Below the pieces are notes generated by a model that worked only from the letters and a program-made list of their open reading frames with translations, did not search any database and was not told where the DNA came from. Shown here piece after piece: positions 38,379 through 48,396 of a stretch of DNA of 64,000 nt. The stretch is from Rhodovulum bhavnagarense. GTDB lineage: Bacteria > Pseudomonadota > Alphaproteobacteria > Rhodobacterales > Rhodobacteraceae. Positions within the stretch are counted from its first letter, which is position 1; each line of letters begins with the position of its first letter. The position numbers were made by a program, and so were the translations under genes. The stretch spans positions 372,001 to 436,000 of the forward strand of contig NZ_SLXU01000001.1 in NCBI RefSeq assembly GCF_004343505.1, given 5' to 3'.

Positions 38379-39473
38379 TTGACCACACCCCGGCTGGAAA
38401 TCCGCAACATCTCTCGCATTTTCGAGGGGCGCCGGGTGGTGGACGATGTTTCACTGTCGGTGCTGCCCGGACAGGTTACCTGCCTGCTGGGGCCATCGGG
38501 CTGTGGCAAGTCCACCACGCTTCGAATCATTGCCGGCGTCGACATGCAGGATGCTGGCGAAATTCATATCGATGGCAGGCTGGTCTGCGACACGCTCTAT
38601 CGGGTGCCGCCCGAACGGCGCTCGGTCGGGCTCATGTTCCAGGATTTCGCGCTGTTTCCGCATCTGACGGTGGCGCAGAACGTGGCCTTTGGCCTGTCCG
38701 GGTCCAAGCTGGCCAAGCGCACACGGGTCGAGGAATTGCTGCATCGTGTGGATCTCGTGCGCCATATCGACGATTATCCGCACCAGTTGTCGGGCGGCGA
38801 ACAACAGCGTGTTGCCTTGGCGCGCGCGCTGGCGCCGCGCCCCAAGATCATGCTGATGGATGAACCCTTTTCCGGGCTCGACAACCGCCTGCGCGACGAG
38901 ATCCGGGATGAGACGCTAGGCGTACTAAAGGACGAGGGCGCAGCCGTCTTGCTGGTGACGCATGAACCCGACGAGGCAATGCGCATGGCCGATGAGATCG
39001 CGCTGATGCGCGCGGGCCGAATCGTTCAGCAGGGCGCGCCCTACAATGTCTACAACGCACCAGTGGACCGGGACGCTGCGGCGTTTTTCAGCGATATCAA
39101 CGTGATTCGGGGTAAGGTTCAGAATTTTTTGACCGACACGCCCTTTGGCCGCTTCCTGACGCCTGCAATGCCTGACGGTTCCGAGGTCGACATCATCATT
39201 CGCCCCCAGCACGTCAAGATAGACCTCGACCGAAACGGGCGCGGTCCGCATCCCACCCCCGAGGACGGGGTGCCCGCCCGCGCCGTGGTCGAGCGTGCCC
39301 GCTTCATGGGCGCCGAAAGCTTGGTCGAGTTCCGCATGGATCACGACGGTTCTGTACTCAAGGCCACGGTTCCCGCGGTCTTCCTGCCCAGGTCCGGCAC
39401 ACCGATGTGGCTAATGATCCGCCGCGATCGCTGTTTCGTCTTTCCCGCATCGGGACAAGAACGCCGGGGTTAG
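38379..39473 (+). CDS. Iron(III)-type ABC transporter ATP-binding protein (FbpC-like)
   Basis: A 364-residue ATPase with Walker A GPSGCGKSTTLRIIAG, Q-loop GLMFQDFALFPHL, signature LSGGEQQRVALARAL, Walker B IMLMDEPFSGLD, switch LVTHEPDEAMRM and a C-terminal TOBE/OB regulatory domain (IIRPQHVKIDL). It belongs with the FbpC/FutC/PotA group. The start is a TTG at 38379 with GAGG 6 nt upstream; this gives LTTPRLEIRNIS, the family N-terminus. No permease or binding protein is next to it; a matching permease lies at 54.7-56.4 kb. Confidence 0.88.
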   Translation: MTTPRLEIRNISRIFEGRRVVDDVSLSVLPGQVTCLLGPSGCGKSTTLRIIAGVDMQDAGEIHIDGRLVCDTLYRVPPERRSVGLMFQDFALFPHLTVAQNVAFGLSGSKLAKRTRVEELLHRVDLVRHIDDYPHQLSGGEQQRVALARALAPRPKIMLMDEPFSGLDNRLRDEIRDETLGVLKDEGAAVLLVTHEPDEAMRMADEIALMRAGRIVQQGAPYNVYNAPVDRDAAAFFSDINVIRGKVQNFLTDTPFGRFLTPAMPDGSEVDIIIRPQHVKIDLDRNGRGPHPTPEDGVPARAVVERARFMGAESLVEFRMDHDGSVLKATVPAVFLPRSGTPMWLMIRRDRCFVFPASGQERRG

Positions 39474-39505
39474 GGCGCCGCGGTTGCCCGGCATGTCGGC
39501 CTTAC

Positions 39506-39553
39506 CTTCTTCTTGGCGAAAATACCCCTGCTTGCCGGCGCCCGCCCGGGCGC
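39506..39553. terminator. Terminator-like dispersed element, copy 3 (convergent gene ends)
   Basis: CTTCTTCTTGGCG then AAAATACCCC and a perfect 7-bp stem GCGCCCG/CGGGCGC with a 2-base loop at 39538-39553. It sits between the convergent ABC ATPase gene and the rhodanese gene and nearly touches the rhodanese stop. Same core as copies 1, 2 and 4. Confidence 0.68.
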
Positions 39554-39557
39554 GCGA

Positions 39558-39938
39558 TCAGGCGTTATGAACCTCGATCGGCCCGCCCGTTGCCATGTCG
39601 GTGCCGATATAAGGCTTATGTGCCGTTTTCCATGCTGCAAATCCCCCCTGAAGATGTGCCGCGCGCCCATGGCCCGCCGCCAGGTAGGCCTCTGCCACCT
39701 TGCGCGAACGCACCCCCGATCCGCAATGGAACACGATCCGCTTGTCGCCCTCCTCGGGCAGGAACCCGGTTTCGAATCCGGCCAGCGGGAACAGCAACGC
39801 ACCATGAATATACTCGAACATGTACTCCTGTGGCGTGCGCACGTCGATCAGGACCACTTTGCCGGCCTTCATCCCCTGTTGCAGGTCGTCGCTGTCCCAA
39901 TGTTCCAGCACCTTGCCGTCGATATCCTCGGTATGCAT
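39558..39938 (-). CDS. Rhodanese-domain protein
   Basis: A single-domain rhodanese of 126 residues, likely cytoplasmic sulfurtransferase. Marks are LIDVRTPQEYMFEYIHGALL, the active-site loop FHCGSGVRSRK with the persulfide Cys, and HLQGGFAAWKTAHKPY near the end. Physiological donor and acceptor are unknown, although the genome oxidises thiosulfate through Sox. ATG preceded by AAGGAAAG on the minus strand. Confidence 0.93.
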   Translation of the reverse strand: MHTEDIDGKVLEHWDSDDLQQGMKAGKVVLIDVRTPQEYMFEYIHGALLFPLAGFETGFLPEEGDKRIVFHCGSGVRSRKVAEAYLAAGHGRAAHLQGGFAAWKTAHKPYIGTDMATGGPIEVHNA

Positions 39939-40152
39939 GGGACTTTCCTTCCTTGCCCGATACTCGTTTCATTCGTGACGAGTTTGGGTGAAAGCGGCAT
40001 GACACCGCAAGGGGGCGCATGGCGGGTGGTATCGGCAAATTATCGCCCCCTGGCGGTTGAATGGGGCTTTGATCTGCCCTCAAGACCCAATAGATGTTTC
40101 AGTCAGACCACGCAGCCGGCCCACCTGCGAACCGGCCCCAAGGGAGAAGACC

Positions 40153-40365
40153 ATGCTGAACAATATCGGCCTTCCCGGCCTCCTGCTCATCGCCGTCGTC
40201 GTTCTTGTGCTTTTCGGGCGCGGCAAGATTTCCTCGCTGATGGGCGAGGTCGGCAAGGGGATCACCGCCTTCAAGAAGGGCGTGAAGGAAGAAACCGAGG
40301 AGGCCACCAAAAGCCTCGAAACCGCGCGCGACGTGACGCCCGAGGAAGAAAAGGACAAGGTGTAA
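40153..40365 (+). CDS. tatA: Sec-independent protein translocase TatA
   Basis: Pore-forming Tat component, 70 residues: N-terminal membrane helix [21 protein letters not shown] hinge, amphipathic helix [18 protein letters not shown], then an acidic tail. Start ATG 40153 has AGGGAGAAG upstream. First of tatABC. The Tat pathway exports SoxY and SoxB precursors encoded in this window, both of which carry twin-arginine signals. Confidence 0.97.
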   Translation: MLNNIGLPGLLLIAVVVLVLFGRGKISSLMGEVGKGITAFKKGVKEETEEATKSLETARDVTPEEEKDKV

Positions 40366-40398
40366 TCGCCTTGACCAGGTCTCGGGGGCGCATCGTAC

Positions 40399-40854
40399 AT
40401 GTTTGATCTCGGTTGGACCGAACTTCTGCTGATCGGCATCGTGGCGCTGATCGTGGTGGGCCCCAAGGACCTGCCCGGCATGTTCCGCACGCTCGGCCGC
40501 TTCACCGCCAAGGCCCGCAACATGGCGCGCGAGTTTCAGCGTGCCATGGACGATGCGGCCGACCAGGCAGGCATGAAGGACACCGTGAACGAGCTGCGCG
40601 ATGTGGCCAACCCGCGCAAGATGGGGCTCGATGCGCTCAAAGATGCCGCTGACAGCTTCGAGAAATGGGATCCTTCGCGCGGGCGGGATGCGACAGGCGA
40701 AGGTGCCAGTCCGGCCACGGCAGAAATGACCGAGGAACGCGCCGCCCAGGCCGAGGCCCTGCGCCGGGCGGTCGAGGAAAAGGCGGCTCAGCGCCGCGCC
40801 GAGGCCGCGGGCCGGGCCACGCCCTCCGCGCCCGAACCCAAGAGCGACGCATGA
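40399..40854 (+). CDS. tatB: Sec-independent protein translocase TatB
   Basis: Tat receptor-complex subunit, 151 residues. It starts [21 protein letters not shown], then [20 protein letters not shown], the TatB hallmark, and an amphipathic helix and long Ala/Glu-rich tail. The stop overlaps the tatC start by 4 nt (ATGA). It is 33 nt after tatA. Confidence 0.97.
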   Translation: MFDLGWTELLLIGIVALIVVGPKDLPGMFRTLGRFTAKARNMAREFQRAMDDAADQAGMKDTVNELRDVANPRKMGLDALKDAADSFEKWDPSRGRDATGEGASPATAEMTEERAAQAEALRRAVEEKAAQRRAEAAGRATPSAPEPKSDA

Positions 40855-41735
40855 CGCGCGACGAAATCGACGACAGCACCGCCCCCCTGATCGAACATCT
40901 GGCCGAGTTGCGTACCCGGCTGATCTACTCGGTGGCTGCCTTCGTGGCGGCCATGGTGATATGTTTCACGGTCTGGAACCCTATCTTCAACTTCCTGACA
41001 AACCCGATTTGCGGTGCGCTGGCCGAGCGAGGACAGGATTGCGGTCTCTACCTGATCAAGCTGCAAGAGGGTTTCTTCGTCGCGATCCAGATATCGCTGG
41101 TGGGTGGCCTCGCCTTGGCCTTTCCTTTCATTGCCTACCAGATGTGGCGTTTCGTGGCGCCGGGGCTCTACCGCTCCGAGAAAGGCGCCTTCCTGCCATT
41201 CCTGCTCGCCTCGCCGTTCATGTTCTTCTTGGGCGCGGCTTTTGCCTTTTACGTGGTTACCCCGCTGGCATTCAACTTCTTCCTCGGCTTTCAGCAGGTC
41301 GGCGCCATCGCGGCCGAGGGGGCCGAGACCTCCAGTCGGACCGCGGGCATCACCTTCCACGGCTCCGTACAGGAATACCTGTCGCTCACCATCAAGTTCG
41401 TCGTTGCCTTCGGGCTCTGCTTCCAGTTGCCCGTGCTTCTGACCTTGATGGGAAAGGCCGGGCTCGTCTCGGCAAAGGGGCTGGCAGAGATGCGAAAATA
41501 TGCCGTGGTGGGCATCCTGCTGCTGGCCGCGTTGGTGACGCCGCCCGACGTCATCACTCAAGTCATTCTCTTCACGGTGGTCTACGGTCTTTACGAAATC
41601 TCCATCCTCCTGGTGCGGCGGGTGGAACGTAAACGAGAGGCCGCGTTGCGCGAACAGGGCCTCTGGTTCGATGAGACCGAACAAGACGATCCCTTGATGC
41701 GAGAATTCGACAAGAATGAGGAACAGCGGCCGTGA
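40851..41735 (+). CDS. tatC: Sec-independent protein translocase TatC
   Basis: Polytopic Tat signal receptor, 294 residues with six expected helices. Marks are [71 protein letters not shown] and [15 protein letters not shown]. The C-terminal tail is longer and more acidic than in E. coli. Coupled by overlaps to tatB and to the following ATPase gene (GTGA). Confidence 0.98.
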   Translation: MTRDEIDDSTAPLIEHLAELRTRLIYSVAAFVAAMVICFTVWNPIFNFLTNPICGALAERGQDCGLYLIKLQEGFFVAIQISLVGGLALAFPFIAYQMWRFVAPGLYRSEKGAFLPFLLASPFMFFLGAAFAFYVVTPLAFNFFLGFQQVGAIAAEGAETSSRTAGITFHGSVQEYLSLTIKFVVAFGLCFQLPVLLTLMGKAGLVSAKGLAEMRKYAVVGILLLAALVTPPDVITQVILFTVVYGLYEISILLVRRVERKREAALREQGLWFDETEQDDPLMREFDKNEEQRP

Positions 41736-42577
41736 GCGCAGGGTCAAAGGCGCTCAGGCGTATCGCCGAGGCGCTCGAACGGATACAGCCCGCCCCGGCC
41801 GATGCCCCTGATTTCGAGGGCGCCGATGCCTTCGTCTGGCATGTCGCACCAGATCGGCTGGCCCCGGTGCCGCGGGTGAACCGCGTCGACCTGGGGCTTT
41901 TGCACGGCATCGACCGCGCCCGTGACACGCTGCTGGAAAACACCCGCCATTTCGCCCGCGGCTTGCCAGCCAACAACGCGCTTTTGTGGGGCGCGCGCGG
42001 CATGGGCAAGTCGAGCCTTGTCAAGGCGATCCACGCCGCGATCGTGGCCGAAGGGCACGCGCTCAAGATCGTCGAGGTCCAGCGCGAGGACCTGCCCTCG
42101 ATTGGCCGCCTGCTGACCCTGCTCCGCGCCGCGCCGCAGCGTTTCGTGCTGTTCTGCGACGACCTGTCGTTTTCCCATGACGACCAGCACTACAAGTCGC
42201 TCAAGGCCGTGCTGGACGGCGGGATAGAGGGCCGGCCCGAGAACGTGGTGTTCTACGCCACGTCCAACCGGCGTCACCTGATGCCGCGCGACATGATCGA
42301 GAACGAGCGGGGCTCTGCGATCAACCCCTCCGAGGCGGTCGAGGAAAAGGTCTCGCTCAGCGACCGGTTCGGCCTCTGGCTCGGCTTTCATCCTTGTAGC
42401 CAGGATGACTATCTCGCGATGATCGAGGGCTATTGCGCAGCCTGGGGCATCATCATCGACAAGGCCAGCCTGCGTGCCGAGGCGATCGAGTGGCAGGCCA
42501 CACGCGGCGCCCGCTCAGGCCGCGTTGCGTGGCAATTCTTCACCGATCTTGCAGCGCGCCGCGGCGTGCAGCTCTGA
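41732..42577 (+). CDS. DUF815 AAA-type ATP-binding protein
   Basis: A 281-residue ATPase. Walker A is [16 protein letters not shown], Walker [15 protein letters not shown], and [18 protein letters not shown] is sensor 1. DUF815 proteins have no firm role. It begins with GTG overlapping the tatC stop, so it is translated with tatABC; whether it helps Tat is unknown. The last part has [20 protein letters not shown], typical of the family. Confidence 0.92.
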   Translation: MSAGSKALRRIAEALERIQPAPADAPDFEGADAFVWHVAPDRLAPVPRVNRVDLGLLHGIDRARDTLLENTRHFARGLPANNALLWGARGMGKSSLVKAIHAAIVAEGHALKIVEVQREDLPSIGRLLTLLRAAPQRFVLFCDDLSFSHDDQHYKSLKAVLDGGIEGRPENVVFYATSNRRHLMPRDMIENERGSAINPSEAVEEKVSLSDRFGLWLGFHPCSQDDYLAMIEGYCAAWGIIIDKASLRAEAIEWQATRGARSGRVAWQFFTDLAARRGVQL

Positions 42578-42587
42578 ACGCGGCCCG

Positions 42588-42631
42588 TTCTTCTTCTTGG
42601 CCGAAATACCCAACCTGGCGCGGTACGCGCC
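42588..42631. terminator. Terminator-like dispersed element, copy 4 (convergent gene ends)
   Basis: TTCTTCTTCTTGGCCG followed by AAATACCC and a 6-bp perfect stem GGCGCG/CGCGCC with loop gta (42617-42631). It lies between the convergent DUF815 ATPase and NlpD-like genes, as do copies 1 and 3 between other convergent pairs. Confidence 0.65.
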
Positions 42632-42685
42632 CCTCGAAAAATCCGGATCAGGCTTTTTCGTCCCTAGATGGTTCCCCTTGTCCCC

Positions 42686-43858
42686 TCAGGGGGTAAGGTA
42701 GGGCATTGGGTCGACGCTTTCGAACCCCTTGCGCAGCTCGAAATGCAGGAATGGCGGATCGCCTGCGCGCAGACCCGCGACTCTCTGGCCGCGCGTGACG
42801 CGCTGGCCCTTCTCCACTGCAATATTGTCGATATTGGCATAGACCGACAGCATGTTGTCATCATGGCGCAGCACCAGGATGGGTACCTGCTCGGTGTCGC
42901 GGGTAATCGCGGCCACGGTGCCGTCGGCGGCCGCGACCACCGGGCTGCCGGCGCTGCCTGAAATGTCTATGCCGTCATTCTTGCCCTTCTGGTAGCCCCG
43001 GATGATGCTGCCGGAAACCGGCATGGCAAAGCGCGACTTGGCGGTGCCCTCGTCGGCCATCTTGGGCGAAGGCGGGGTCGGGGCGGGTTTTGCAGTCTCT
43101 TCCTTGGGCAATGGCTTTGCCGCACTTGGCGGGGCAGGGGCGGCGGTGCCCTGGCCGGGGGCAGAGGCGGCGACCGGCCTGGGCACCGCGACGGCCTCGC
43201 GCGCGGGGACCGGGATCAGCAGGTATTGCCCCTCGCGCACGCTCAATTCTGGGCCAAGTCCGTTCCAGTCGGCCAGCGCGCGCACGGTGACGTTGTAAAG
43301 CCGGGCGATGGAATAGGCTGTCTCGCCGCGTTCGACCTTGTGGCGCACAGGCTCTGTGCCCATGGTGGTATCCGGCGTGGCGCGCGCCGGGGCGGCCGCA
43401 GGTTCTGCCCGTTCGATCGCATCACCTGCCAGCCGCGCGATGTCGATCTCGCCTGCGGGCCTGATCGGTCCTGTTGTTTCGACGCCCGTGGCCGGCGAAG
43501 GTTCGGAAACGCGGCGGGGAAGGGCTATGATTTCGCCCGGGCGCAGCCGGGCATCCTCGGGCAGACCGTTGTAGCGCGCGAGTTCCGCAGGCGGCAGGCC
43601 GACCCGCGCGGCAACGTTGCCCACCGTATCGCCGGATCGCGCGACCGCGACCTGGTAATTCGGGTAGGAAATCACGCCCCGATTGTCCGGCGTTGGCCGC
43701 GGGGCGGTCTCGACGCGTGTCGCAGCGGGCCCCGCATCATGGTCAAGATTGCGGAAATCGTAGTCCCATCCACTTTCGCAGCCCGCCAAGAGGCTCAGCG
43801 AAACTCCCAGTGCCAGGGTGCGGGCGGGCAGTCGAAGGCTTGGATGCGGGGTTGGCAT
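42686..43858 (-). CDS. nlpD: NlpD-like lipoprotein: two LysM domains plus degenerate LytM (M23) domain
   Basis: A 390-residue lipoprotein with lipobox LLAGC at residues 22-26. Two LysM peptidoglycan-binding domains follow, YQVAVARSGDTVGNVAAR and HKVERGETAYSIARLYNV. A Pro/Ala linker leads to a LytM domain. Two zinc-ligand positions are changed: NDGIDI where active enzymes have His before GxDI, and VYANID where they have YxHL; only HFELR is kept. This is the pattern of NlpD/EnvC activators of cell-wall amidases, not of a hydrolase. It follows surE-pcm, the E. coli order. ATG 43858 has GATGAGG. Confidence 0.88.
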   Translation of the reverse strand: MPTPHPSLRLPARTLALGVSLSLLAGCESGWDYDFRNLDHDAGPAATRVETAPRPTPDNRGVISYPNYQVAVARSGDTVGNVAARVGLPPAELARYNGLPEDARLRPGEIIALPRRVSEPSPATGVETTGPIRPAGEIDIARLAGDAIERAEPAAAPARATPDTTMGTEPVRHKVERGETAYSIARLYNVTVRALADWNGLGPELSVREGQYLLIPVPAREAVAVPRPVAASAPGQGTAAPAPPSAAKPLPKEETAKPAPTPPSPKMADEGTAKSRFAMPVSGSIIRGYQKGKNDGIDISGSAGSPVVAAADGTVAAITRDTEQVPILVLRHDDNMLSVYANIDNIAVEKGQRVTRGQRVAGLRAGDPPFLHFELRKGFESVDPMPYLTP

Positions 43859-43905
43859 GGCTCGATACCTCATCGCTCTGGGGGCGGTTTGGCGGCCCCT
43901 CGGGT

Positions 43906-44550
43906 TCATTCCTGTCCGAGTCCCTCGACCAAGGGCACAAAGCGCACCTGGCGCAACTCCTCGTAGTCGAACCCGCTTTCGGTTCGGGTAACCTTGATCA
44001 GGCTTTGCACGGCGTCCGACTGCCCGACGGGCACGACCATGATACCGCCTGCGCGCAATTGCGCCAAGAGCGGCCCGGGCGGATCTTCGGCCGCCGCTGT
44101 CACCAGGATGCGATCGAAAGGAGCCTGGTCCGGCAAGCCGTGCGATCCGTCGACTGCGATCGCGGTCACGTTGGTAAGGGCCAGCGCCTCGAACCGTTTC
44201 TGCGCCTCCGCGACCAGGCGCCGGTGACGTTCCACGGTATAGACCCTGCGCGACAGTCGGCTCAGGATCGCGGCCTGGTAGCCCGATCCGGTGCCGATTT
44301 CCAGAACCTTGTCGCGGGGCTGGGGGGCCAGCGCCTGGGTCATGATGCCGACCACCGAGGGTTGGCTGATGGTCTGTCCGCACGCGATGGGCAGCGGCAT
44401 GTCCTCGTAGGCGCGCGGCGCGAAATGCCCGGTGACAAAAGCGCCCCGGTCGATCTCTTCCATGGCGTGCAGCACGCGGTTGTCCGTCACCCCCTTCGAA
44501 CGCAGGGCAAAGAGGAATTGCATCTTCCGTTCGGCGGCGGTGTCGGTCAT
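43906..44550 (-). CDS. pcm: Protein-L-isoaspartate O-methyltransferase
   Basis: Repairs isoaspartyl damage using S-adenosylmethionine, 214 residues. The AdoMet motif is [20 protein letters not shown], the substrate loop [21 protein letters not shown], and [16 protein letters not shown] follows. Its ATG overlaps the surE stop (ATGA), so the two are coupled. In the surE-pcm-nlpD block it is linked to stationary-phase survival in other bacteria. Confidence 0.97.
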   Translation of the reverse strand: MTDTAAERKMQFLFALRSKGVTDNRVLHAMEEIDRGAFVTGHFAPRAYEDMPLPIACGQTISQPSVVGIMTQALAPQPRDKVLEIGTGSGYQAAILSRLSRRVYTVERHRRLVAEAQKRFEALALTNVTAIAVDGSHGLPDQAPFDRILVTAAAEDPPGPLLAQLRAGGIMVVPVGQSDAVQSLIKVTRTESGFDYEELRQVRFVPLVEGLGQE

Positions 44551-45332
44551 TCCAGCCTCGCCTTCAATTCGTCCAGTCGATCATGGGCGGTCAGGTCCGC
44601 CCGCATCGGCGTCACCGCGATATAGCCGTCGAGATTCAGCGCCGCGTCAGTTCCTGGCGCGGTGGGGATGTTCTGCGCGCCGCCCTTGATCCACAGGAAT
44701 TTGCGCCCCGAGGGCGAGCGGTGCGGTTCGACCCCGAAACTTGCATCGCGACGGTATCCCTGCGCCCCGACGCGCAATCCCTTGACCTTGTCGGCGGGCA
44801 GGGGGGGGAAATTGACGTTGTAAAAGAGGCGGTAATCGGCGCTGTCCCAATGGCCCCGTTCCAGCAGGGTGCGCACCGTTGCCGCCCCATGGGCGCGGGC
44901 GGCCTCGAATTGCAGCGGTTCGTCGAAATTCAGCGGGCCCAGGTATTGCGACAGCGCGATCGCGGGCAGTCCTTGCAGGGCAGCCTCCATCGCGCCGCCG
45001 ATGGTCCCGGAATACAGCGTGTTCTCGGCGGCGTTGTTGCCCCGGTTCACGCCCGAAAGCACGAGATCGGGTTTCGTATCCGTCATCACGTCATAAAGCC
45101 CGGCCAGGACGCAATCGGCGGGCGAGCCCTCGGTGGCAAAGCGGCGCGGGCCCAGTTCCGCGATCATCATCGGATGGGTATAGGAAATCTTGTGTGCCAC
45201 GCCCGATTGTTCAAAGGCAGGGGCGACGACCCAGATTTCGCCGTCCTCGCCCGCAACCTCTGCCGCGATAGCCTCGAGCACCTTCAGACCCGGTGCGTTG
45301 ATCCCGTCATCATTGGTGATGAGAATGCGCAT
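44547..45332 (-). CDS. surE: 5'/3'-nucleotidase SurE
   Basis: Metal-dependent nucleoside monophosphatase and exopolyphosphatase, 261 residues. The active site is in [19 protein letters not shown] (Asp8/Asp9), then [17 protein letters not shown], the AsnSer region [20 protein letters not shown], and [11 protein letters not shown]. First gene of surE-pcm-nlpD on the minus strand. Confidence 0.97.
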   Translation of the reverse strand: MRILITNDDGINAPGLKVLEAIAAEVAGEDGEIWVVAPAFEQSGVAHKISYTHPMMIAELGPRRFATEGSPADCVLAGLYDVMTDTKPDLVLSGVNRGNNAAENTLYSGTIGGAMEAALQGLPAIALSQYLGPLNFDEPLQFEAARAHGAATVRTLLERGHWDSADYRLFYNVNFPPLPADKVKGLRVGAQGYRRDASFGVEPHRSPSGRKFLWIKGGAQNIPTAPGTDAALNLDGYIAVTPMRADLTAHDRLDELKARLE

Positions 45333-45426
45333 GTTGACCTGCCGCCCCCCGCTGTTTGCCCCTCAATAGTGGAGCACCGGCAAGGCGTAAAGCGTATCGG
45401 CGCAGGCACGGGGGAAAGCGGACGGA

Positions 45427-46089
45427 TCAGGCCGGAAACAGGCTATCCAGCATGCGTTTGGCCTCGTCCGCGGGGTGTGCGAGCGTTTCGGTCTTTTCGC
45501 CCGGATAAAGCCGATTGCGATGCGCGGTGGGCATCGGCGCGGGGACAAAGCACTGAACGTGAACATCCTGCAGGCGCGCCTGTTCGGCCTGCCAGGCCTC
45601 GAACAGCGTGCGCTGCGCCGCCTTGCAGGCGGAATAACCCCCCAGGAACGGCCCGGTCATGGTGTCATCGACAAGGATCGCATGCCCGCCACCCTCGGCC
45701 GCGCGCAACAGCGGCGCAACGAAGTTGATCAGCACACCCGTCGCGTGAACATTTACAGACACTGCCTTGTCCCAGAAGGACAGATCGAACTGTTCAGTCG
45801 GGCTGAAAGGGGCGGTCTGGATCGCGCTATGCACCCACAGATCGACCTTGCCCCACCGGTCAAAAATACCCCGGCATAGCTGACGCATTGCGTCGGTCTC
45901 GGCAATGTCCATCGGGGCGAGCGTGGTATTGCCGCCGGCCGCACGGATACGGTCGTCCAGCTCTTCCAGGCCGCCTTGGGTGCGGGCGACGGCCACGACA
46001 TGATATCCGCGGCGGGCGAGTTCCTCGGCCACGGCGGCACCAAATCCGCGCGAGGCCCCGGTGACAAGGGCGATTTTCTGATCGGTCAT
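45427..46089 (-). CDS. SDR-family oxidoreductase
   Basis: A 220-residue short-chain dehydrogenase. NADP motif is VTGASRGFGAAVAEELARRG and the active-site YxxxK is GYSACKAAQ. The Ser of the triad appears as DDTMTGPF, where the usual Ser position is Thr/Asp, a conservative change. It is short for SDRs and lacks a specific label. ATG 46089 (MTDQKIALVTG) is preferred over 46098. It lies 95 nt upstream of surE on the same strand, so it may be part of that unit. Confidence 0.85.
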   Translation of the reverse strand: MTDQKIALVTGASRGFGAAVAEELARRGYHVVAVARTQGGLEELDDRIRAAGGNTTLAPMDIAETDAMRQLCRGIFDRWGKVDLWVHSAIQTAPFSPTEQFDLSFWDKAVSVNVHATGVLINFVAPLLRAAEGGGHAILVDDTMTGPFLGGYSACKAAQRTLFEAWQAEQARLQDVHVQCFVPAPMPTAHRNRLYPGEKTETLAHPADEAKRMLDSLFPA

Positions 46090-46255
46090 GAGCCGCATTT
46101 GCGCCTAATCACGGGCGAGGTCAAGGCCTCGCGCAGAGATCAGATTGATGCAGGCCGGTCGCCGTGCATGGTGATCATCGCAATAGGCCTGCGAATGGGC
46201 GTTCTGCCACCCCGCCGCACCCGTGCCGACGCCTGAACCGGGGCGGCAGGCCGCG

Positions 46256-47722
46256 CTATTCGGCGGCCTTGGTCCGGAAACCCTTGTCGATCATGTCGCT
46301 GGGCGCCACCGGGTATTCCCCCGAAAAGCAGGCATCGCAATATTGCGGGCAGGCCGCGTTTCGCCCCTCGCTTGCGCCGACCGCGCGGTACAGCCCTTCG
46401 AGCGAGATGAATTTCAGGCTGTCCACGCCCAGATGCGCGCGCATCTCATCCTCGTTCATGCGGCTGGCGAGCAGCTTTTCGCGCTCTGGCGTGTCCACGC
46501 CGTAGAAACAGGGCCACGCGGTTGGCGGGCTGGCGATGCGGAAATGCACCTCGCGTGCGCCCGCATCCAGGATCATTTCCTTGATCTTGCGGCTGGTCGT
46601 TCCGCGCACCACCGAGTCGTCGACCAGGATAACCCGCTTGCCTGCGATCAGTGCGCGGTTGACGTTCAGTTTCAGCCGCACGCCCATGTTGCGGATCTGT
46701 TCTGTCGGCTCGATGAAGGTGCGGCCCATATACTGGTTACGAATGATCCCCATGCCATAGGGAATGCCGCTTTCGTGGGAAAAGCCGATTGCCGCAGGCG
46801 TGCCGCTATCGGGCACCGGACAGACCAGATCGGCCTCAACCGGCGCTTCTCGGGCCAGTTCCACGCCGATCTGACGGCGGGTTTCATAGACCGATCGACC
46901 GCCCAGGATGGAATCGGGGCGCGAAAAATAGACATGCTCGAAAATGCAGAACCGTGGCGAAGCCGGCCGGAAAGGCCGAAAGCTTTCGACACCGCCATCG
47001 GCCGAGATCACCACCATCTCGCCGGGATCGACATCGCGCACGAATTCCGCTCCGATGATGTCCAGCGCGCAGGTTTCCGAACTCAGGACCCATCCCTCGC
47101 CCACGCGGCCCAGCACCAGCGGGCGCACGCCCAGGGGATCGCGCACGCCGATCAGTTTCGTCCGGGTCATGGCCACCACCGAGAACGCCCCCTCGACCCG
47201 GCGCAGGGCGTCCTTCATCCGCTCCGGGATCGTCTTCTGGAAGGATCGCGCCATCAGGTGAATGATGCATTCGCTGTCGGAGGAGCTTTGGAAGATCGAG
47301 CCGTGCTCGATCAGTTCGCGCCGCAGTGCCAGCGCGTTGGTGATGTTGCCGTTATGCGCAAGCGCCGCGCCGCCCATCGAGAACTCGCCGAAAAACGGCT
47401 GCACGTCGCGGATCGCGGTCTGTCCCTTTGAACCGGCGGTCGAATAGCGCACATGCCCAATGGCCAGTTGGCCGGGCAAGGTTTCCATCAGGCTGGCCTT
47501 GGTGAAATTGTCTCGCACATAGCCGAATCGGCGAACCGACTGGAACCCGGTCACGGGATCATGGCTGACGATGCCGCCAGCCTCTTGGCCGCGATGCTGC
47601 AAGGCATGCAGCCCCAGCGCCACGAAATTGGCAGCATCCGCGACGCCGATCACGCCGTAGACGCCGCATTCCTCGCGCAGCTTGTCGTCGTCAAAGGGGT
47701 GGGCGAGGGGCAACTGGGGCAT
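46256..47722 (-). CDS. purF: Amidophosphoribosyltransferase
   Basis: First committed enzyme of purine synthesis: glutamine plus PRPP to phosphoribosylamine. The 488 residues have a short propeptide before the nucleophile Cys19 (REECGVYGVIG). ALQHRGQEAGGI and GHVRYSTAGSKGQT belong to the Ntn domain, and VDDSVVRGTTSRKIKEM is the PRPP loop. Cys runs near FYGVDTPER and QYCDACF fit the family's Fe-S or processing types. cvpA lies upstream on the same strand, as in many bacteria. Confidence 0.97.
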   Translation of the reverse strand: MPQLPLAHPFDDDKLREECGVYGVIGVADAANFVALGLHALQHRGQEAGGIVSHDPVTGFQSVRRFGYVRDNFTKASLMETLPGQLAIGHVRYSTAGSKGQTAIRDVQPFFGEFSMGGAALAHNGNITNALALRRELIEHGSIFQSSSDSECIIHLMARSFQKTIPERMKDALRRVEGAFSVVAMTRTKLIGVRDPLGVRPLVLGRVGEGWVLSSETCALDIIGAEFVRDVDPGEMVVISADGGVESFRPFRPASPRFCIFEHVYFSRPDSILGGRSVYETRRQIGVELAREAPVEADLVCPVPDSGTPAAIGFSHESGIPYGMGIIRNQYMGRTFIEPTEQIRNMGVRLKLNVNRALIAGKRVILVDDSVVRGTTSRKIKEMILDAGAREVHFRIASPPTAWPCFYGVDTPEREKLLASRMNEDEMRAHLGVDSLKFISLEGLYRAVGASEGRNAACPQYCDACFSGEYPVAPSDMIDKGFRTKAAE

Positions 47723-47816
47723 CGGCCAGGGCTCCGAATCCGTTTGGGCGGGGTCGGCCCCTCTCTAGTGGCTCGCGGCGGCAGTGTCACGAAAGGATCA
47801 TGAAATGGCGCGCGCC

Positions 47817-48377
47817 TCAGCGCGGCGCGTCGCAATAGCCTACCAGCTCGTCGTATTGCGATGTCAGCCAGCCCAACGCCTGATCGGGATCCTGCGCCGC
47901 GATCCTGTCGGTCAGCCGGCCGAAAACGGCCGCCGATTGCGATCCATCGATCATCGCAATGTCCTGGCCTGTGACGACCGTGGCGTAGACGAAGAAGGCC
48001 AGCGCCACCAGCACGATCCCCCGCAGCACACCGAAAAGAAAACCAAGCCCCTGGTCGATCCGGCCCAGGATGGAACTCTGGATCATCGAGGACAATAACG
48101 GCGTAAAGATCGAAACGACCACCAGTGCAAGGGCAAAGACCGCGGCAAAGGCGGCGATGATCGACAATTCGCACGACTCCCCGAGAAAGTCGCCGACCAC
48201 CGGAACCTCGCGCATCAGCGGCTCGGCCTGGGCGGCGAACATGAAGCCGACGGCCGCGGCGATGATCCAGCCCGCGATCGCCATCGCTTCGCGTACGAAG
48301 CCCCGCGAATAGGCAAGAAGACCCGAAACCACGATTATGGCGGCTACGATTCCGTCGATGGCTGTAAATGCGTCCAT
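47817..48377 (-). CDS. cvpA: CvpA-family membrane protein
   Basis: A 186-residue inner-membrane protein with four predicted helices: AIDGIVAAIIVVSGLLAYSR, AGWIIAAAVGFMFAA, the SIIAAFAAVFALALVVVSI stretch and GVLRGIVLVALAFFVYA. The signature GRIDQGLGFLFG is present. In E. coli CvpA is needed for colicin V production and envelope stress resistance. It precedes purF, the classic arrangement. ATG 48377 follows a G-rich stretch. Confidence 0.93.
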   Translation of the reverse strand: MDAFTAIDGIVAAIIVVSGLLAYSRGFVREAMAIAGWIIAAAVGFMFAAQAEPLMREVPVVGDFLGESCELSIIAAFAAVFALALVVVSIFTPLLSSMIQSSILGRIDQGLGFLFGVLRGIVLVALAFFVYATVVTGQDIAMIDGSQSAAVFGRLTDRIAAQDPDQALGWLTSQYDELVGYCDAPR

Positions 48378-48396
48378 GTCCACGCCCCCCCGCAGT

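Noticed and set aside
40070-40085. TTGATCTGCCCTCAA before tatA as an FNR box
   Set aside because: One base too long between half-sites and asymmetric.
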